Assembly (NCBI GenBank): GCA_965200645.1
Contig: CBDAUN010000003.1
Location: 372,001 to 436,000, forward strand
Length of the DNA: 64,000 bases
DNA from: CBDAUN01 sp965200645
GTDB lineage: Bacteria; Pseudomonadota; Gammaproteobacteria; Arenicellales; JAJDZL01
Direction of reading: 5' to 3'
Position numbers and translations under genes: made by a program. Numbering within the stretch: the first letter of the stretch is position 1; each line of letters begins with the position of its first letter. Positions 54,738 through 63,930 of the stretch are shown in pieces. The notes below the pieces were generated by a model. That model was not told where the DNA came from. It saw only the letters and a program-made list of their open reading frames with translations, and searched no databases.

Positions 54738-55106
54738 ATGATCCAAATGCAGACTATGCTTGACGTCGCTGACAATAGCGGTGCGAAGCGCGTTCAATGC
54801 ATCAAGGTGCTTGGCGGAACTAAGCGCCGGTATGCAGGAATTGGCGATGTCATTCGCATCACTATTAAGGAAGCGGCACCCAATAGCCGTGTTCGAAAAG
54901 GTGATGTGTTTTTCGCTGTTGTAGTGAGAACAAGAAAGGGGGTGCGCCGCGGCGATGGATCATTAATTAGATTTGATCGTAATGCAGTAGTTTTGCTGAA
55001 TGCACAACTGCAGCCTGTTGGGACACGAATATTTGGACCAGTCACTCGCGAGTTGAGAGGTGAAAGGTTCATGCGAATCGTATCGCTCGCACCAGAAGTT
55101 TTATAG
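54738..55106 (+). CDS. rplN: 50S ribosomal protein L14
   Basis: 122 residues, complete, with MIQMQTMLDVADNSGAKRV at the start, VVVRTRKGVRRGDGS in the middle and FGPVTRELRGERFMRIVSL at the end. First gene of the spc unit. Confidence 0.97.
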   Translation: MIQMQTMLDVADNSGAKRVQCIKVLGGTKRRYAGIGDVIRITIKEAAPNSRVRKGDVFFAVVVRTRKGVRRGDGSLIRFDRNAVVLLNAQLQPVGTRIFGPVTRELRGERFMRIVSLAPEVL

Positions 55107-55115
55107 GATACTGAG

Positions 55116-55433
55116 ATGAAGCACCTAAAAAAGGGTGACGATGTGATCGTGCTTGCAGGCAGGGACCGGGGTAAGCGAGGTACAATTTTGAACATCGTTG
55201 ATGGCAATCGAGCACTCGTCAACGACGTGAATGTTGTGAAACGGCATACGCGAGGTAATCCTCAAAAGCAGCAAACGGGAGGAATTATCTCCAAGGAAGC
55301 ACCTATACAGCTTTCGAATTTGGCATTGTTCAATCCCACAACCGGCAAGGGCGATCGGGTTGGAGTGCGAACTTTAGAAGATGGCAAAAAGGTTAGATAT
55401 TTCAAATCCAACGGCGAAGTCGTTGATGTTTAA
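55116..55433 (+). CDS. rplX: 50S ribosomal protein L24
   Basis: 105 residues. KOW-type motif (KGDDVIVLAGRDRGKRG), then VNVVKRHTRGNPQK. Assembly initiator of the 50S subunit. Confidence 0.96.
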   Translation: MKHLKKGDDVIVLAGRDRGKRGTILNIVDGNRALVNDVNVVKRHTRGNPQKQQTGGIISKEAPIQLSNLALFNPTTGKGDRVGVRTLEDGKKVRYFKSNGEVVDV

Positions 55434-55443
55434 GTGAACGGTC

Positions 55444-56001
55444 ATGGCTGAACTTACACGATTGGAACAGTTTTATCGAGATGAGTTGTTTGATCAACTC
55501 ATGCAGAAGTTTACGTATAGCAATGTAATGCAAGTACCTAAAGTGACCAAAATCACAATAAATATGGGGCTTGGGGATGCAGTGGCAAAAAAGGACAAAA
55601 ATATCGTGACGGCTGCGGTGAAGGACATGACACTAATTGCCGGTCAAAAGCCAGTTGTCACAAGGGCAGCAAGAGCAGTCGCGGCATTTAAGATTCGCGA
55701 AGGTTTCGAGGTCGGTTGCATGGTAACGTTGCGACGCAAGATCATGTATGAATTTTTAGATCGACTGATCACGATCACGATTCCTAGAATACGAGACTTC
55801 CGAGGATTGTCGGCCAAGTCGTTTGATGGTAGAGGCAACTACTCCTTTGGAATAAAGGAACAAATCGTGTTTCCAGAAATCGATTATGACAAGGTAGATA
55901 CGATTCGCGGTTTGGATATTGCGATCACCACATCAGCAACGACAGATGAAGAGGCACGAGCCTTGTTAACGGGATTTAATTTTCCACTAAGACAGAATTA
56001 A
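55444..56001 (+). CDS. rplE: 50S ribosomal protein L5
   Basis: 185 residues, slightly longer than E. coli L5 at the N-terminus. VPKVTKITINMGLGDA, and FDGRGNYSFGIKEQIVFPEI near the end. Binds 5S rRNA. Confidence 0.97.
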   Translation: MAELTRLEQFYRDELFDQLMQKFTYSNVMQVPKVTKITINMGLGDAVAKKDKNIVTAAVKDMTLIAGQKPVVTRAARAVAAFKIREGFEVGCMVTLRRKIMYEFLDRLITITIPRIRDFRGLSAKSFDGRGNYSFGIKEQIVFPEIDYDKVDTIRGLDIAITTSATTDEEARALLTGFNFPLRQN

Positions 56002-56002
56002 T

Positions 56003-56308
56003 ATGGCTAAAAAATCAGTTATTGCACGCGAAGCCCAGCGAAGAAAACTCGTTGACAAATTTTCGCAGCGCCGGAAAGAGATTAAAAAGTCCATCATTGA
56101 CGATTCGCTTTCAACGGATGACCGATGGAAAGCGATGATGGAGTTGCAAAAGTTGCCACGAGACAGTAGCTCAAGCAGACTACGGAATCGTTGCGGACTG
56201 ACAGGGCGTCCTCGTGGCTATTATCGGAAGTTTGGACTTTCACGCAATCGACTTCGTGATGTAATTTTGAAGGGCGAAGCCCCTGGTGTTGTTAAAGCGA
56301 GCTGGTAA
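56003..56308 (+). CDS. rpsN: 30S ribosomal protein S14 (zinc-free long form)
   Basis: 101 residues, the long form without the zinc cysteine pairs, ending RLRDVILKGEAPGVVKASW. Starts 1 base after the rplE stop. Confidence 0.97.
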   Translation: MAKKSVIAREAQRRKLVDKFSQRRKEIKKSIIDDSLSTDDRWKAMMELQKLPRDSSSSRLRNRCGLTGRPRGYYRKFGLSRNRLRDVILKGEAPGVVKASW

Positions 56309-56314
56309 AGAAAG

Positions 56315-56710
56315 ATGCCGATGACAGATCCAATTGCCGATATGCTAACGCGAATTCGCAACGCATCGAAAGCACTGCACCCAAATGTTTCAATTCCTCA
56401 CTCCAGACTTAAAGAAACAATTGCCACTGTCTTGAAGGAAGAAGGCTATATCTCCGACTATACCAAACATGGTGAAGGTGTCGGGTCGAAGATGGTTGTC
56501 GAATTGAAGTTTTATCGCGGTAACCCAGTGATTGAAACGATAAACAGAGTAAGCAAGCCAGGAAGACGCGTTTATAGGAATTCAACCGAATTGCCAACTG
56601 TGAACAACGGACTTGGAATAGCGGTCGTTTCCACATCTCGTGGAATTATGACTGCAAAAAAGGCCAAGACAGCTGGTGTTGGCGGGGAAGTGATCTGTAC
56701 AGTTAGTTGA
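56315..56710 (+). CDS. rpsH: 30S ribosomal protein S8
   Basis: 131 residues from ATG 56315; the ATG two codons later (TDPIADMLTRIRNA) could be the true start. C-terminus has GLGIAVVSTSRGIMTAKKA and GGEVICTVS. In E. coli S8 represses the spc operon at rplE; no binding site was confirmed here. Confidence 0.97.
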   Translation: MPMTDPIADMLTRIRNASKALHPNVSIPHSRLKETIATVLKEEGYISDYTKHGEGVGSKMVVELKFYRGNPVIETINRVSKPGRRVYRNSTELPTVNNGLGIAVVSTSRGIMTAKKAKTAGVGGEVICTVS

Positions 56711-56726
56711 TGCAAAGAGAATACTG

Positions 56727-57275
56727 ATGTCACGTATAGCTAAAGAACCTGTAACCATTCCAAATGGCGTACAACTGACGCAGGACGGGTCCATGATTGA
56801 AGCGAAGGGTCCCAAGGGAAAGTTGAACTTGCAGGTACATCCATCGGTGATGGTGCATCAAGAAAACGGTACGATCACTGTCGGAGCTCGAAACAGCAGT
56901 GCCAAGGCTAAAGCAATGTCGGGGACATTTCGTTCATTGATAGCCAATATGGTTACTGGGGTGAGTAATGGATTTGAAAGAGGCATAGTGCTGGTTGGCA
57001 CGGGCTATCGAGCTAAGGCAAACAAGAACAAACTTGATCTGTCTTTGGGATTTTCTCATCCCATAGAATTCGTGGCTCCCGACAGTATTGAATTTGAGAT
57101 CAAGTCTGAATCTAGTGCTCAGGTTGAAGTCATGATTAAAGGCATCGATAAGCAGGTTGTGGGTCAGGTCGCGGCAAATATTAGGCGTTTACGTCCGCCT
57201 GAACCATACAAAGGTAAGGGTGTTCGATACTCGGATGAACGAGTTCGACGCAAACAGGCCAAGAACGTAGGGTAA
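56727..57275 (+). CDS. rplF: 50S ribosomal protein L6
   Basis: 182 residues. SRIAKEPVTIPNGVQ at the start and PEPYKGKGVRYSDERVRRK near the end. Binds near the factor-binding centre. Confidence 0.97.
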   Translation: MSRIAKEPVTIPNGVQLTQDGSMIEAKGPKGKLNLQVHPSVMVHQENGTITVGARNSSAKAKAMSGTFRSLIANMVTGVSNGFERGIVLVGTGYRAKANKNKLDLSLGFSHPIEFVAPDSIEFEIKSESSAQVEVMIKGIDKQVVGQVAANIRRLRPPEPYKGKGVRYSDERVRRKQAKNVG

Positions 57276-57280
57276 GTTCT

Positions 57281-57637
57281 GTGAGTGACAAGAAAATTAA
57301 GCGAATTCGCAGAGCACGAAGGACACGGTTAAAGATGCATAAAACTGGCATCCATAGATTGTGTGTGCTGCGAACTCCAAGACACATTTATGCTCAAGTA
57401 ATCTCTGCTGACGGTAGTCAGACCATTGCAAGTGCTTCAACGCTTGAGGCGGAAGTCAGGGGTGAAATCAGTAACAGTGGAAATGTGGATGCTGCAAAGA
57501 TTATCGGTACTCGAATCGCACAAAAAGCGATTGAGGCAAAAGTGAGTCGAGTTGCTTTTGATCGCTCTGGACACAAATTTCACGGTAGAGTTAAAGCACT
57601 CGCCGATGCTGCTCGTGAAGCAGGAATGACGATATAG
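57281..57637 (+). CDS. rplR: 50S ribosomal protein L18
   Basis: 118 residues from a GTG start. Basic N-terminus IKRIRRARRTRLKM, and the end FHGRVKALADAAREAGM. Binds 5S rRNA together with L5. Confidence 0.96.
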   Translation: MSDKKIKRIRRARRTRLKMHKTGIHRLCVLRTPRHIYAQVISADGSQTIASASTLEAEVRGEISNSGNVDAAKIIGTRIAQKAIEAKVSRVAFDRSGHKFHGRVKALADAAREAGMTI

Positions 57638-57654
57638 ACGAACGGAAATAATTT

Positions 57655-58161
57655 ATGGCGATTACGCAAAGCAACTACACTGCTTCTGAAGAATATCAGG
57701 AACAATTAATTACAGTTCGAAGAGTTTCGAAAGTGGTTAAAGGTGGGAGAATTTTTTCATTTTCAGCTTTGACTGTTGTTGGCAACGGCAAGGGTATGGT
57801 TGGTATAGGGGTCGGAAAGGCTCGGGAAGTCCCGGCTGCTGCACAAAAGTCATTTGACAAGGCTCGGCGCAATATGAAGAAAGTGCATTTAAACAGAGGC
57901 ACAATTCAGTATCCTGTGATTGGCAATCACGGTGCTGCCAAGGTTGTGATCAGACCGGCTTCAGCAGGGAGTGGAATTGTGGCTGGTAACACAATGCGTT
58001 TGATCTTTGAATGCGCTGGCGTCGAGGATGTATTAGCAAAGGTTATCGGTACTACCAATGCGGTCAACGTTGCCAGAGCCACTATTGATGGATTGACGTC
58101 AATTCACAGCCCTAAAGAAATTGCTAACAAGCGCGGCAAAGAACTGGCGGAAGTTCTTTAG
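57655..58161 (+). CDS. rpsE: 30S ribosomal protein S5
   Basis: 168 residues. The spectinomycin loop region RVSKVVKGGRIFSFSALTVV is wild-type-like. The VGIGVGKAREVPAA block and SPKEIANKRGKELAEVL end are typical. Confidence 0.97.
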   Translation: MAITQSNYTASEEYQEQLITVRRVSKVVKGGRIFSFSALTVVGNGKGMVGIGVGKAREVPAAAQKSFDKARRNMKKVHLNRGTIQYPVIGNHGAAKVVIRPASAGSGIVAGNTMRLIFECAGVEDVLAKVIGTTNAVNVARATIDGLTSIHSPKEIANKRGKELAEVL

Positions 58162-58187
58162 ACTCAAACAGACAGATTTTTTGAATT

Positions 58188-58385
58188 ATGGCAAAGAAAA
58201 CTGGAAAAATCAGAGTAAAACTGGTCAAAAGTTTTCATGGAAGGTTACAAAAGCACCAGGCATGCGTGCGTGGCTTGGGCTTGCGCAGAATTAATCACGT
58301 CCAGGAATTGGAAGATACGCCTCAAGTTCGAGGAATGATCAATAAAGTTTCATATATGTTGGAATGGGAACAGGTTAGCGAATGA
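58188..58385 (+). CDS. rpmD: 50S ribosomal protein L30
   Basis: 65 residues with IRVKLVKSFHGRLQKH and GLRRINHVQELEDTPQVRG. Ends in an ATGA overlap with rplO. Confidence 0.95.
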   Translation: MAKKTGKIRVKLVKSFHGRLQKHQACVRGLGLRRINHVQELEDTPQVRGMINKVSYMLEWEQVSE

Positions 58386-58819
58386 GTGATTTACTACAAG
58401 TTCGTAGTGCTCCTGGAGCCAGAAGGAAAGCCAAACGAGTAGGGCGCGGTGTCGGGTCGAATCGCGGCAGCACCTGCGGGCGTGGAGACAAGGGACAAAA
58501 TTCCCGATCCGGTGGTGGTGTGAGAGCAGGTTTTGAAGGCGGTCAGATGCCACTGCAAAGGCGACTGCCAAAGCGAGGGTTTACTCCCCATTTGTCTAGT
58601 TCAACTGCTGAAGTGAGACTTTCGGAACTTCCTAAGTTAGCCGGAGAAACGATTGATCTTGAGCGATTGAAAAAGCATCGAGTCGTGCCTCGTAATGCTC
58701 AGCAGGCAAAAGTAATCATGTCGGGAACATTAAACGAAGCTGTCAATCTGAAGGGGATTAAGGTGACAGCCTCAGCACGTGTAGCGATTGAAGCCGCAAA
58801 AGGAAATATAGAAGAATAG
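58382..58819 (+). CDS. rplO: 50S ribosomal protein L15
   Basis: 145 residues. Basic Gly-rich N-terminus with KRVGRGVGSNRGSTCGRGDK, then GFEGGQMPLQRRLPKRGF. Followed by secY after 2 bases. Confidence 0.96.
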   Translation: MSDLLQVRSAPGARRKAKRVGRGVGSNRGSTCGRGDKGQNSRSGGGVRAGFEGGQMPLQRRLPKRGFTPHLSSSTAEVRLSELPKLAGETIDLERLKKHRVVPRNAQQAKVIMSGTLNEAVNLKGIKVTASARVAIEAAKGNIEE

Positions 58820-58821
58820 TT

Positions 58822-60165
58822 ATGGCCGCAACAAAGCCATCCAAGCCACAGGCTACCTTAGGGACATTAAGCGAACTGCGCATGCGGGTTTTGTTTGTGC
58901 TCGGCGCCATGGTTGTGTTTCGTTTAGGAACGCATGTGCCGGTTCCTGGTGTAGACCCAGTTGCTGTCGCAGCACTATTTGAGCAAACTCGAGGCTCAAT
59001 CGTAGACATCTTTAATGTGTTTTCTGGCGGTGCGCTGTCGCGATTGTCTGTGTTTGCACTGGGTGTAATGCCCTACATTTCGGCATCCATCATTATGCAA
59101 ATGATGACGGCAGTTATTCCTCAGTTGGAACAACTCAAGAAAGAAGGTGAAGCCGGGCGACGCAAAATCACCGAATATACGCGTTACGGTACTGTGTTGC
59201 TTGCAACATTTCAGGGACTTGGTATTGCAATCGCCATTGAGGGGCAGGTTGCAGGCGGTAGCGCTGTGGTACTCACACCTGGAATTGGTTTTAAATTGAC
59301 CACTGTCGCGGCCCTGGTTACCGGAACAATGTTTCTTGTATGGCTTGGAGAGCAAACAACGGAACGTGGTATCGGCAACGGAATATCACTTTTGATTTTT
59401 GCAAGTATTGTCGCAGGTCTACCATCAGCAGTTGCGGGGACTTTGGAACTAGCTAGAACCGGTGCGTTCACTCCGATCGGAGTATTGGCTTTATTCATCG
59501 GAGCAATTGCAGTTACCGGTTTTGTGGTATTTTTCGAAAGAGGACAGCGCCGAATTACTGTCAACTATGCCCAAAGACAGCAAGGTCGAAGAATGCTGGC
59601 AGGACAAACCAGTCATTTGCCATTAAAGATTAATATGTCTGGCGTGATCCCTCCAATCTTCGCATCGAGCATTATTTTGTTCCCTGTGAGTCTGGGCAGT
59701 TGGTTTGGACAGACAGAGGGAATGGGCTGGTTGAGTGACATCGCAACAACAATTGGACCAGGACAACCGATTTATATGGTTCTGTATTCTGGAATGATCA
59801 TTTTCTTCTGTTTTTTCTATACAGCATTGGTTTTCAGTCCGAAGGACATGTCGGACAATTTGAAGAAATCGGGAGCATTTATTCCGGGTGTTCGACCTGG
59901 AAACCAGACTCTACGCTATATCGACACCGTAGTGTCGAGGCTAACACTTGCCGGTGCAATTTATCTGGTATTGGTCTGTTTGATACCAGAATTTCTAGTC
60001 GTGCAGTGGAGCGTACCGTTTTATTTCGGAGGTACTTCATTGCTTATTATCGTTGTCGTCATGCTTGATCTGATTTCACAGGTTCAGTCGCATTTGATGT
60101 CACGACAATATGAAAGTTTGCTAAAGAAATCGAGTATTTCTGGCGGTTTGGGGATGCCGAGATAG
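58822..60165 (+). CDS. secY: Preprotein translocase subunit SecY
   Basis: 447 residues with ten membrane segments, forming the protein-conducting channel with SecE and SecG. Family signatures are VFSGGALSRLSVFALGVMPY, IGNGISLLIFASIV, NMSGVIPPIFASSI and the cytoplasmic IPGVRPGNQT. The start ATG at 58822 is followed by a short Ala/Lys/Pro-rich N-terminus. Located between rplO and rpmJ as in the standard spc operon. Confidence 0.97.
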   Translation: MAATKPSKPQATLGTLSELRMRVLFVLGAMVVFRLGTHVPVPGVDPVAVAALFEQTRGSIVDIFNVFSGGALSRLSVFALGVMPYISASIIMQMMTAVIPQLEQLKKEGEAGRRKITEYTRYGTVLLATFQGLGIAIAIEGQVAGGSAVVLTPGIGFKLTTVAALVTGTMFLVWLGEQTTERGIGNGISLLIFASIVAGLPSAVAGTLELARTGAFTPIGVLALFIGAIAVTGFVVFFERGQRRITVNYAQRQQGRRMLAGQTSHLPLKINMSGVIPPIFASSIILFPVSLGSWFGQTEGMGWLSDIATTIGPGQPIYMVLYSGMIIFFCFFYTALVFSPKDMSDNLKKSGAFIPGVRPGNQTLRYIDTVVSRLTLAGAIYLVLVCLIPEFLVVQWSVPFYFGGTSLLIIVVVMLDLISQVQSHLMSRQYESLLKKSSISGGLGMPR

Positions 60166-60181
60166 TATTTGGAGTACTGTT

Positions 60182-60298
60182 ATGAAGGTAAGAGCTTCAG
60201 TAAAAAAAATTTGTCGTAACTGCAAAATCATTAAACGCCATGGTGTGTTGCGTGTCATCTGTAAGACAGACCCCAGGCACAAGCAGCGACAGGGTTAG
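60182..60298 (+). CDS. rpmJ: 50S ribosomal protein L36
   Basis: 38 residues, MKVRASVKKICRNCKIIKRH at the start and DPRHKQRQG at the end. The zinc ligands CRNC, a third Cys in VIC and the His in PRHKQ are all present. It lies 16 bases after secY and 32 bases before rpsM. Confidence 0.97.
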   Translation: MKVRASVKKICRNCKIIKRHGVLRVICKTDPRHKQRQG

Positions 60299-60330
60299 AC
60301 TAAGTAAACAAAGCAATTAGAGGATACTAA

Positions 60331-60687
60331 ATGGCTCGTATTGCAGGAATTAACCTGCCGACGCAAAAGCACGTTCGAATCGGCTTGACCTCCATTATGG
60401 GAATTGGAGTCAGTACTGCTGAAAAGATTTGTGATGCAGCTCGCGTTGAGCGTACAAAGAGGGTTCGTGAACTAACGGACAGCGAAGCCGAGCGACTTCG
60501 CTCTGAAGTTGCCAATTACACCATTGAAGGTGATTTGCGGCGTAATACTTCGATGAATATCAAGCGATTGATGGACTTGGGTTGCTATCGAGGTTTGAGA
60601 CATCGTCGTGGCCTGCCAGTACGGGGCCAACGTACTTCGACTAATGCTAGGACAAGAAAAGGACCTAGAAAACCGATCAAGAAATAG
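60331..60687 (+). CDS. rpsM: 30S ribosomal protein S13
   Basis: 118 residues, with ARIAGINLPTQKHVRIGLT and RGLRHRRGLPVRGQRTSTNA. First gene of the alpha unit. The 32-base gap from rpmJ is too short for the S4-binding pseudoknot known from the E. coli alpha leader. Confidence 0.97.
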   Translation: MARIAGINLPTQKHVRIGLTSIMGIGVSTAEKICDAARVERTKRVRELTDSEAERLRSEVANYTIEGDLRRNTSMNIKRLMDLGCYRGLRHRRGLPVRGQRTSTNARTRKGPRKPIKK

Positions 60688-60696
60688 GTATGTATA

Positions 60697-61089
60697 GTGG
60701 CTAAAGCAAAAACCAAGAAACGTCGGTCCAAGGTAAAACGAACAGTAAGCGAGGGCATCGCACACATTCATGCTTCGTTCAATAACACAATCGTGACTAT
60801 CACTGATCGACAGGGAAATGTTCTGTGTTGGGCGAGTGCCGGAAAAATGGACTTTAAAGGGTCAAGAAAGAGTACTCCGTTTGCTGCACAAATGGCTTCG
60901 GAAAATTGTGCGAAGTCAGCAAAGGACATTGGTATGAAAACAATTGACGTGCAAGTGCGTGGGCCTGGGCCTGGTCGCGATTCAGCACTACGCGCACTAA
61001 ATGCAGCGGGGTTAGAAGTGACTAGTATTACTGATGTCACACCAATTCCACATAATGGCTGTCGTCCACCAAAACGACGACGTGCCTAA
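60697..61089 (+). CDS. rpsK: 30S ribosomal protein S11
   Basis: 130 residues from a GTG start. IAHIHASFNNTIVTITDRQG and GPGPGRDSALRAL; the end is the usual IPHNGCRPPKRRRA. Confidence 0.97.
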   Translation: MAKAKTKKRRSKVKRTVSEGIAHIHASFNNTIVTITDRQGNVLCWASAGKMDFKGSRKSTPFAAQMASENCAKSAKDIGMKTIDVQVRGPGPGRDSALRALNAAGLEVTSITDVTPIPHNGCRPPKRRRA

Positions 61090-61103
61090 TTTAAGGAAAT
61101 CTT

Positions 61104-61733
61104 ATGGCTAGATATACTGGACCAACTTGTAAGCTCGCACGAAGAGAAGGCGTTGACCTTGGATTGAAACGACGTGGTGATTTTAAGTCAATTACTGACA
61201 AGTGCCGCATGCAAAAATTACCTGGGCAAAAACCCGGTACACGAAGAGCAAGGCAAACAGTTTACGGAAGAATGCTTCGCGAAAAACAAAGACTTCGTAG
61301 AACTTATGGGGTTTTGGAGAAACAATTCCGAAGACATTTCAAGGAAGCAGCTAGACGAAAAGGATCGACTGGCGTCAACCTGTTGCAAATTCTTGAGTCG
61401 AGACTGGATAACGTTGTCTATAGGATGGGTTTTGGTTCAACTAGAGCCGAGTGTCGTCAATTGGTGAATCACAATGCAGTGGTCGTGAATAGAAAACGGG
61501 TCAACATTGCCTCTTACGAAGTTAAACCAGGAGACACGATTGAAATAAGAGAAAAGAGTCGTGAACAAGAAAGGATTGCGTTAGCTATAGATGTGGCTAA
61601 CCAAAATGGATTTCCCGATTGGGTCGAAATGGATATCACGAACTTTAAGGGAATTTTCAAGGCATTACCGGAACGCGATCAGTTGCCGGATGACATTAAT
61701 GAAACACTTGTTATTGGTTTTTACTCAAAGTAG
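61104..61733 (+). CDS. rpsD: 30S ribosomal protein S4
   Basis: 209 residues. ARYTGPTCKLARREGVDL start, and an S4 RNA-binding domain with LESRLDNVVYRMGF and ARQLVNHNAVVVN-like sequence (here CRQLVNHN). Assembly initiator of the 30S subunit and a translational repressor of the alpha operon in E. coli. Confidence 0.97.
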   Translation: MARYTGPTCKLARREGVDLGLKRRGDFKSITDKCRMQKLPGQKPGTRRARQTVYGRMLREKQRLRRTYGVLEKQFRRHFKEAARRKGSTGVNLLQILESRLDNVVYRMGFGSTRAECRQLVNHNAVVVNRKRVNIASYEVKPGDTIEIREKSREQERIALAIDVANQNGFPDWVEMDITNFKGIFKALPERDQLPDDINETLVIGFYSK

Positions 61734-61759
61734 TTTGAATTGGGAAATAGGAAAAGAAT

Positions 61760-62773
61760 ATGAGTGAAGTATCAGAATTGCTAGTTCCACGAACAGTTAT
61801 CGTGGAACAGCAGGCGGACAATCGTCGTGGGAAAATCGTTCTGGAACCACTTGAACGTGGCTTTGGTCACACCTTAGGAAATGCATTGCGTCGTGTACTT
61901 CTATCATCAATGCCTGGCACAGCAGTGACGGAGGTCAAGATTGATGGTGCACTACACGAGTACACAGTACTTGAGGGCGTACGTGAGGAAGTCATCGAGA
62001 TCTTGATGAATTTAAAAAATCTTGCCGTAGCGATTGTCGGTGAGGAAAGAGACAAGGTCACACTGCGCCTGTCTAAGAAAGGCTCCTGTGTGGTTACGGC
62101 ACGCGATATTGAATTAGCGCACGATGTGGAAATTTTCGATGAAGATCATGTTATTGCGCACCTGCATGATGGTGCTAAATTGGAGATGGAAATCACGGTA
62201 ACGCGTGGTCGAGGCTATCGAGTCATTGATACTGATGAAGTTGCTGAAGACACCAAGACACTCGGTGAGATGAAAGTGGATGCCTACTTTACTCCGATTC
62301 GAAAGATTTCCTATTCGGTAGACCCTGCTCGTGTAAATCAGCGTACCGACTTTGATAAATTGATTTTAGACATTGAAACCAACGGCACCATTGCTCCGGA
62401 TGATGCTGTGAGAAAGGCTGCAAAGATTCTATATAAGCAACTAGAGTACTTTGTAGGTCTCGAAGAAACTAAAGAAGAGCCTGTCATTATTCAGGAGCCA
62501 GAATTTGCACCAATATTGCTGAAACCTTTGGATGAGTTGGAATTGACAGTACGTTCCGCCAATTGTCTCAAAGCAGAGCAAATTCATTACATTGGTGACT
62601 TGGTTCAAAAGTCGGAAATAGACTTGCTACGCACGCCTAATTTGGGTAAGAAGTCCTTGGCTGAAATTAAAGCAGTTCTTGCCGATCGTGATTTAGAATT
62701 GGGTCAGGATATCGAGAATTGGCCACCCGCTTCGCTACATCGTGAAACAATTGAAATCAATCGACTTGGATAG
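61760..62773 (+). CDS. rpoA: DNA-directed RNA polymerase subunit alpha
   Basis: 337 residues. N-terminal dimerisation domain with LERGFGHTLGNALRRVLLSS, and a C-terminal domain (about residues 255-325) with DELELTVRSANCLKAE and LLRTPNLGKKSLAEIK for UP-element and activator contacts. Between rpsD and rplQ as usual. Confidence 0.98.
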   Translation: MSEVSELLVPRTVIVEQQADNRRGKIVLEPLERGFGHTLGNALRRVLLSSMPGTAVTEVKIDGALHEYTVLEGVREEVIEILMNLKNLAVAIVGEERDKVTLRLSKKGSCVVTARDIELAHDVEIFDEDHVIAHLHDGAKLEMEITVTRGRGYRVIDTDEVAEDTKTLGEMKVDAYFTPIRKISYSVDPARVNQRTDFDKLILDIETNGTIAPDDAVRKAAKILYKQLEYFVGLEETKEEPVIIQEPEFAPILLKPLDELELTVRSANCLKAEQIHYIGDLVQKSEIDLLRTPNLGKKSLAEIKAVLADRDLELGQDIENWPPASLHRETIEINRLG

Positions 62774-62783
62774 TAGATAAATT

Positions 62784-63164
62784 ATGCGACACCGAAAATC
62801 TGGTCGTCATCTGAATCGAACATCAAGTCATCGCAGAGCGATGATGCGAAATTTGTCGATTGCATTATTTCGTGAAGAACACATCAAGACGACACTGGCG
62901 AAAGCAAAGGAACTGCGAAGATTTGCTGAACCGCTTATTACTCTTGGCAAAGAGCCATCTTTGGCCAATCGGCGATTAGTCTTTTCAAGATTACGCGACC
63001 GCGAATCCGTACAAAAGTTATTCGGGCCGTTGGCTGAGCGTTACAATGATCGTCCTGGCGGGTACACACGGATCTTGAAGTGTGGATACAGAGCAGGAGA
63101 TGCAGCACCGATGGCTTACGTACAACTTGTAGATACGGATATTCTTGACGAACCGCAGGAGTAG
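62784..63164 (+). CDS. rplQ: 50S ribosomal protein L17
   Basis: 126 residues: MRHRKSGRHLNRTSSHRRAM start and GGYTRILKCGYRAGDAAPMA. Last gene of the ribosomal array. No clear intrinsic terminator follows in the 62-base gap. Confidence 0.97.
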   Translation: MRHRKSGRHLNRTSSHRRAMMRNLSIALFREEHIKTTLAKAKELRRFAEPLITLGKEPSLANRRLVFSRLRDRESVQKLFGPLAERYNDRPGGYTRILKCGYRAGDAAPMAYVQLVDTDILDEPQE

Positions 63165-63226
63165 CATCAAAATAAAATTGTTTGATGAATACGGCTACCG
63201 TCGTCTCTTCAATTTAATCTTGTTGT

Positions 63227-63904
63227 ATGTCGGCCTTGAATTTTAGCCGATCAAACAGTGACCTTGAGACTTACCCTGTGAGTTCGCAATTCAATTTCAA
63301 TTCCGTCCTCAATTTTTGGTATGAAGACAGTCGTAGTTCTGCTGAGGCGTTTCAAACTAGACGAGAGTTATGGTTTACTGTTAGTGATGAGTTCGACCGA
63401 GAAATTGTACTCAACTTTTCACACTATATTGATGCCGCCTCATCTGGTCAGTTAGCACATTGGGAAGATAAAGCACTTAGTATTTTGGCATTGATCATCG
63501 TTCTAGATCAATTCCCAAGAAATGTATTTCGAGGAACTAAGCGGGCATTTGCTTACGATAGCCAGGCATTAGAAGTAACTCGAAATTTGATTGAATCCAA
63601 ACTAATCTGCGAGTTGGGTCCACTTGAAAAGTTGTTCGCGTATTTACCCTTACAACATTCCGAGGAATTAAACGTTCAAAGGCTATCGCTGAAAAAGTAT
63701 GATGCACTAATTACCGAGAGCGAAGGATCCGACTTGCACTCATTTATGCTTGAATCCTTTAAATTCGCCAAACTGCATTATGACATTATCGAAAGGTTTG
63801 GGCGATTTCCACATCGTAACGAAATCTTAGGACGACCATCCACTTCGGAAGAAATTGCATATTTGGCTTCTGGCGCTGAAACATTTGGTCAAAGTAAGAA
63901 GTAG
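63227..63904 (+). CDS. DUF924 family protein
   Basis: 225 residues, predicted cytoplasmic. The core VLDQFPRNVFRGTKRAFAYD and a late HYDIIERFGRFPHRNEILGR are characteristic of DUF924, an all-helical TPR-like family of unknown function. It has an AT-rich upstream gap of 62 bases and lies between rplQ and mdh, so cotranscription with either is uncertain. The first 25 residues are poorly conserved, so a later start is possible. Confidence 0.85.
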   Translation: MSALNFSRSNSDLETYPVSSQFNFNSVLNFWYEDSRSSAEAFQTRRELWFTVSDEFDREIVLNFSHYIDAASSGQLAHWEDKALSILALIIVLDQFPRNVFRGTKRAFAYDSQALEVTRNLIESKLICELGPLEKLFAYLPLQHSEELNVQRLSLKKYDALITESEGSDLHSFMLESFKFAKLHYDIIERFGRFPHRNEILGRPSTSEEIAYLASGAETFGQSKK

Positions 63905-63930
63905 TTTGAATAAACGATAGGGGCAGAAAC

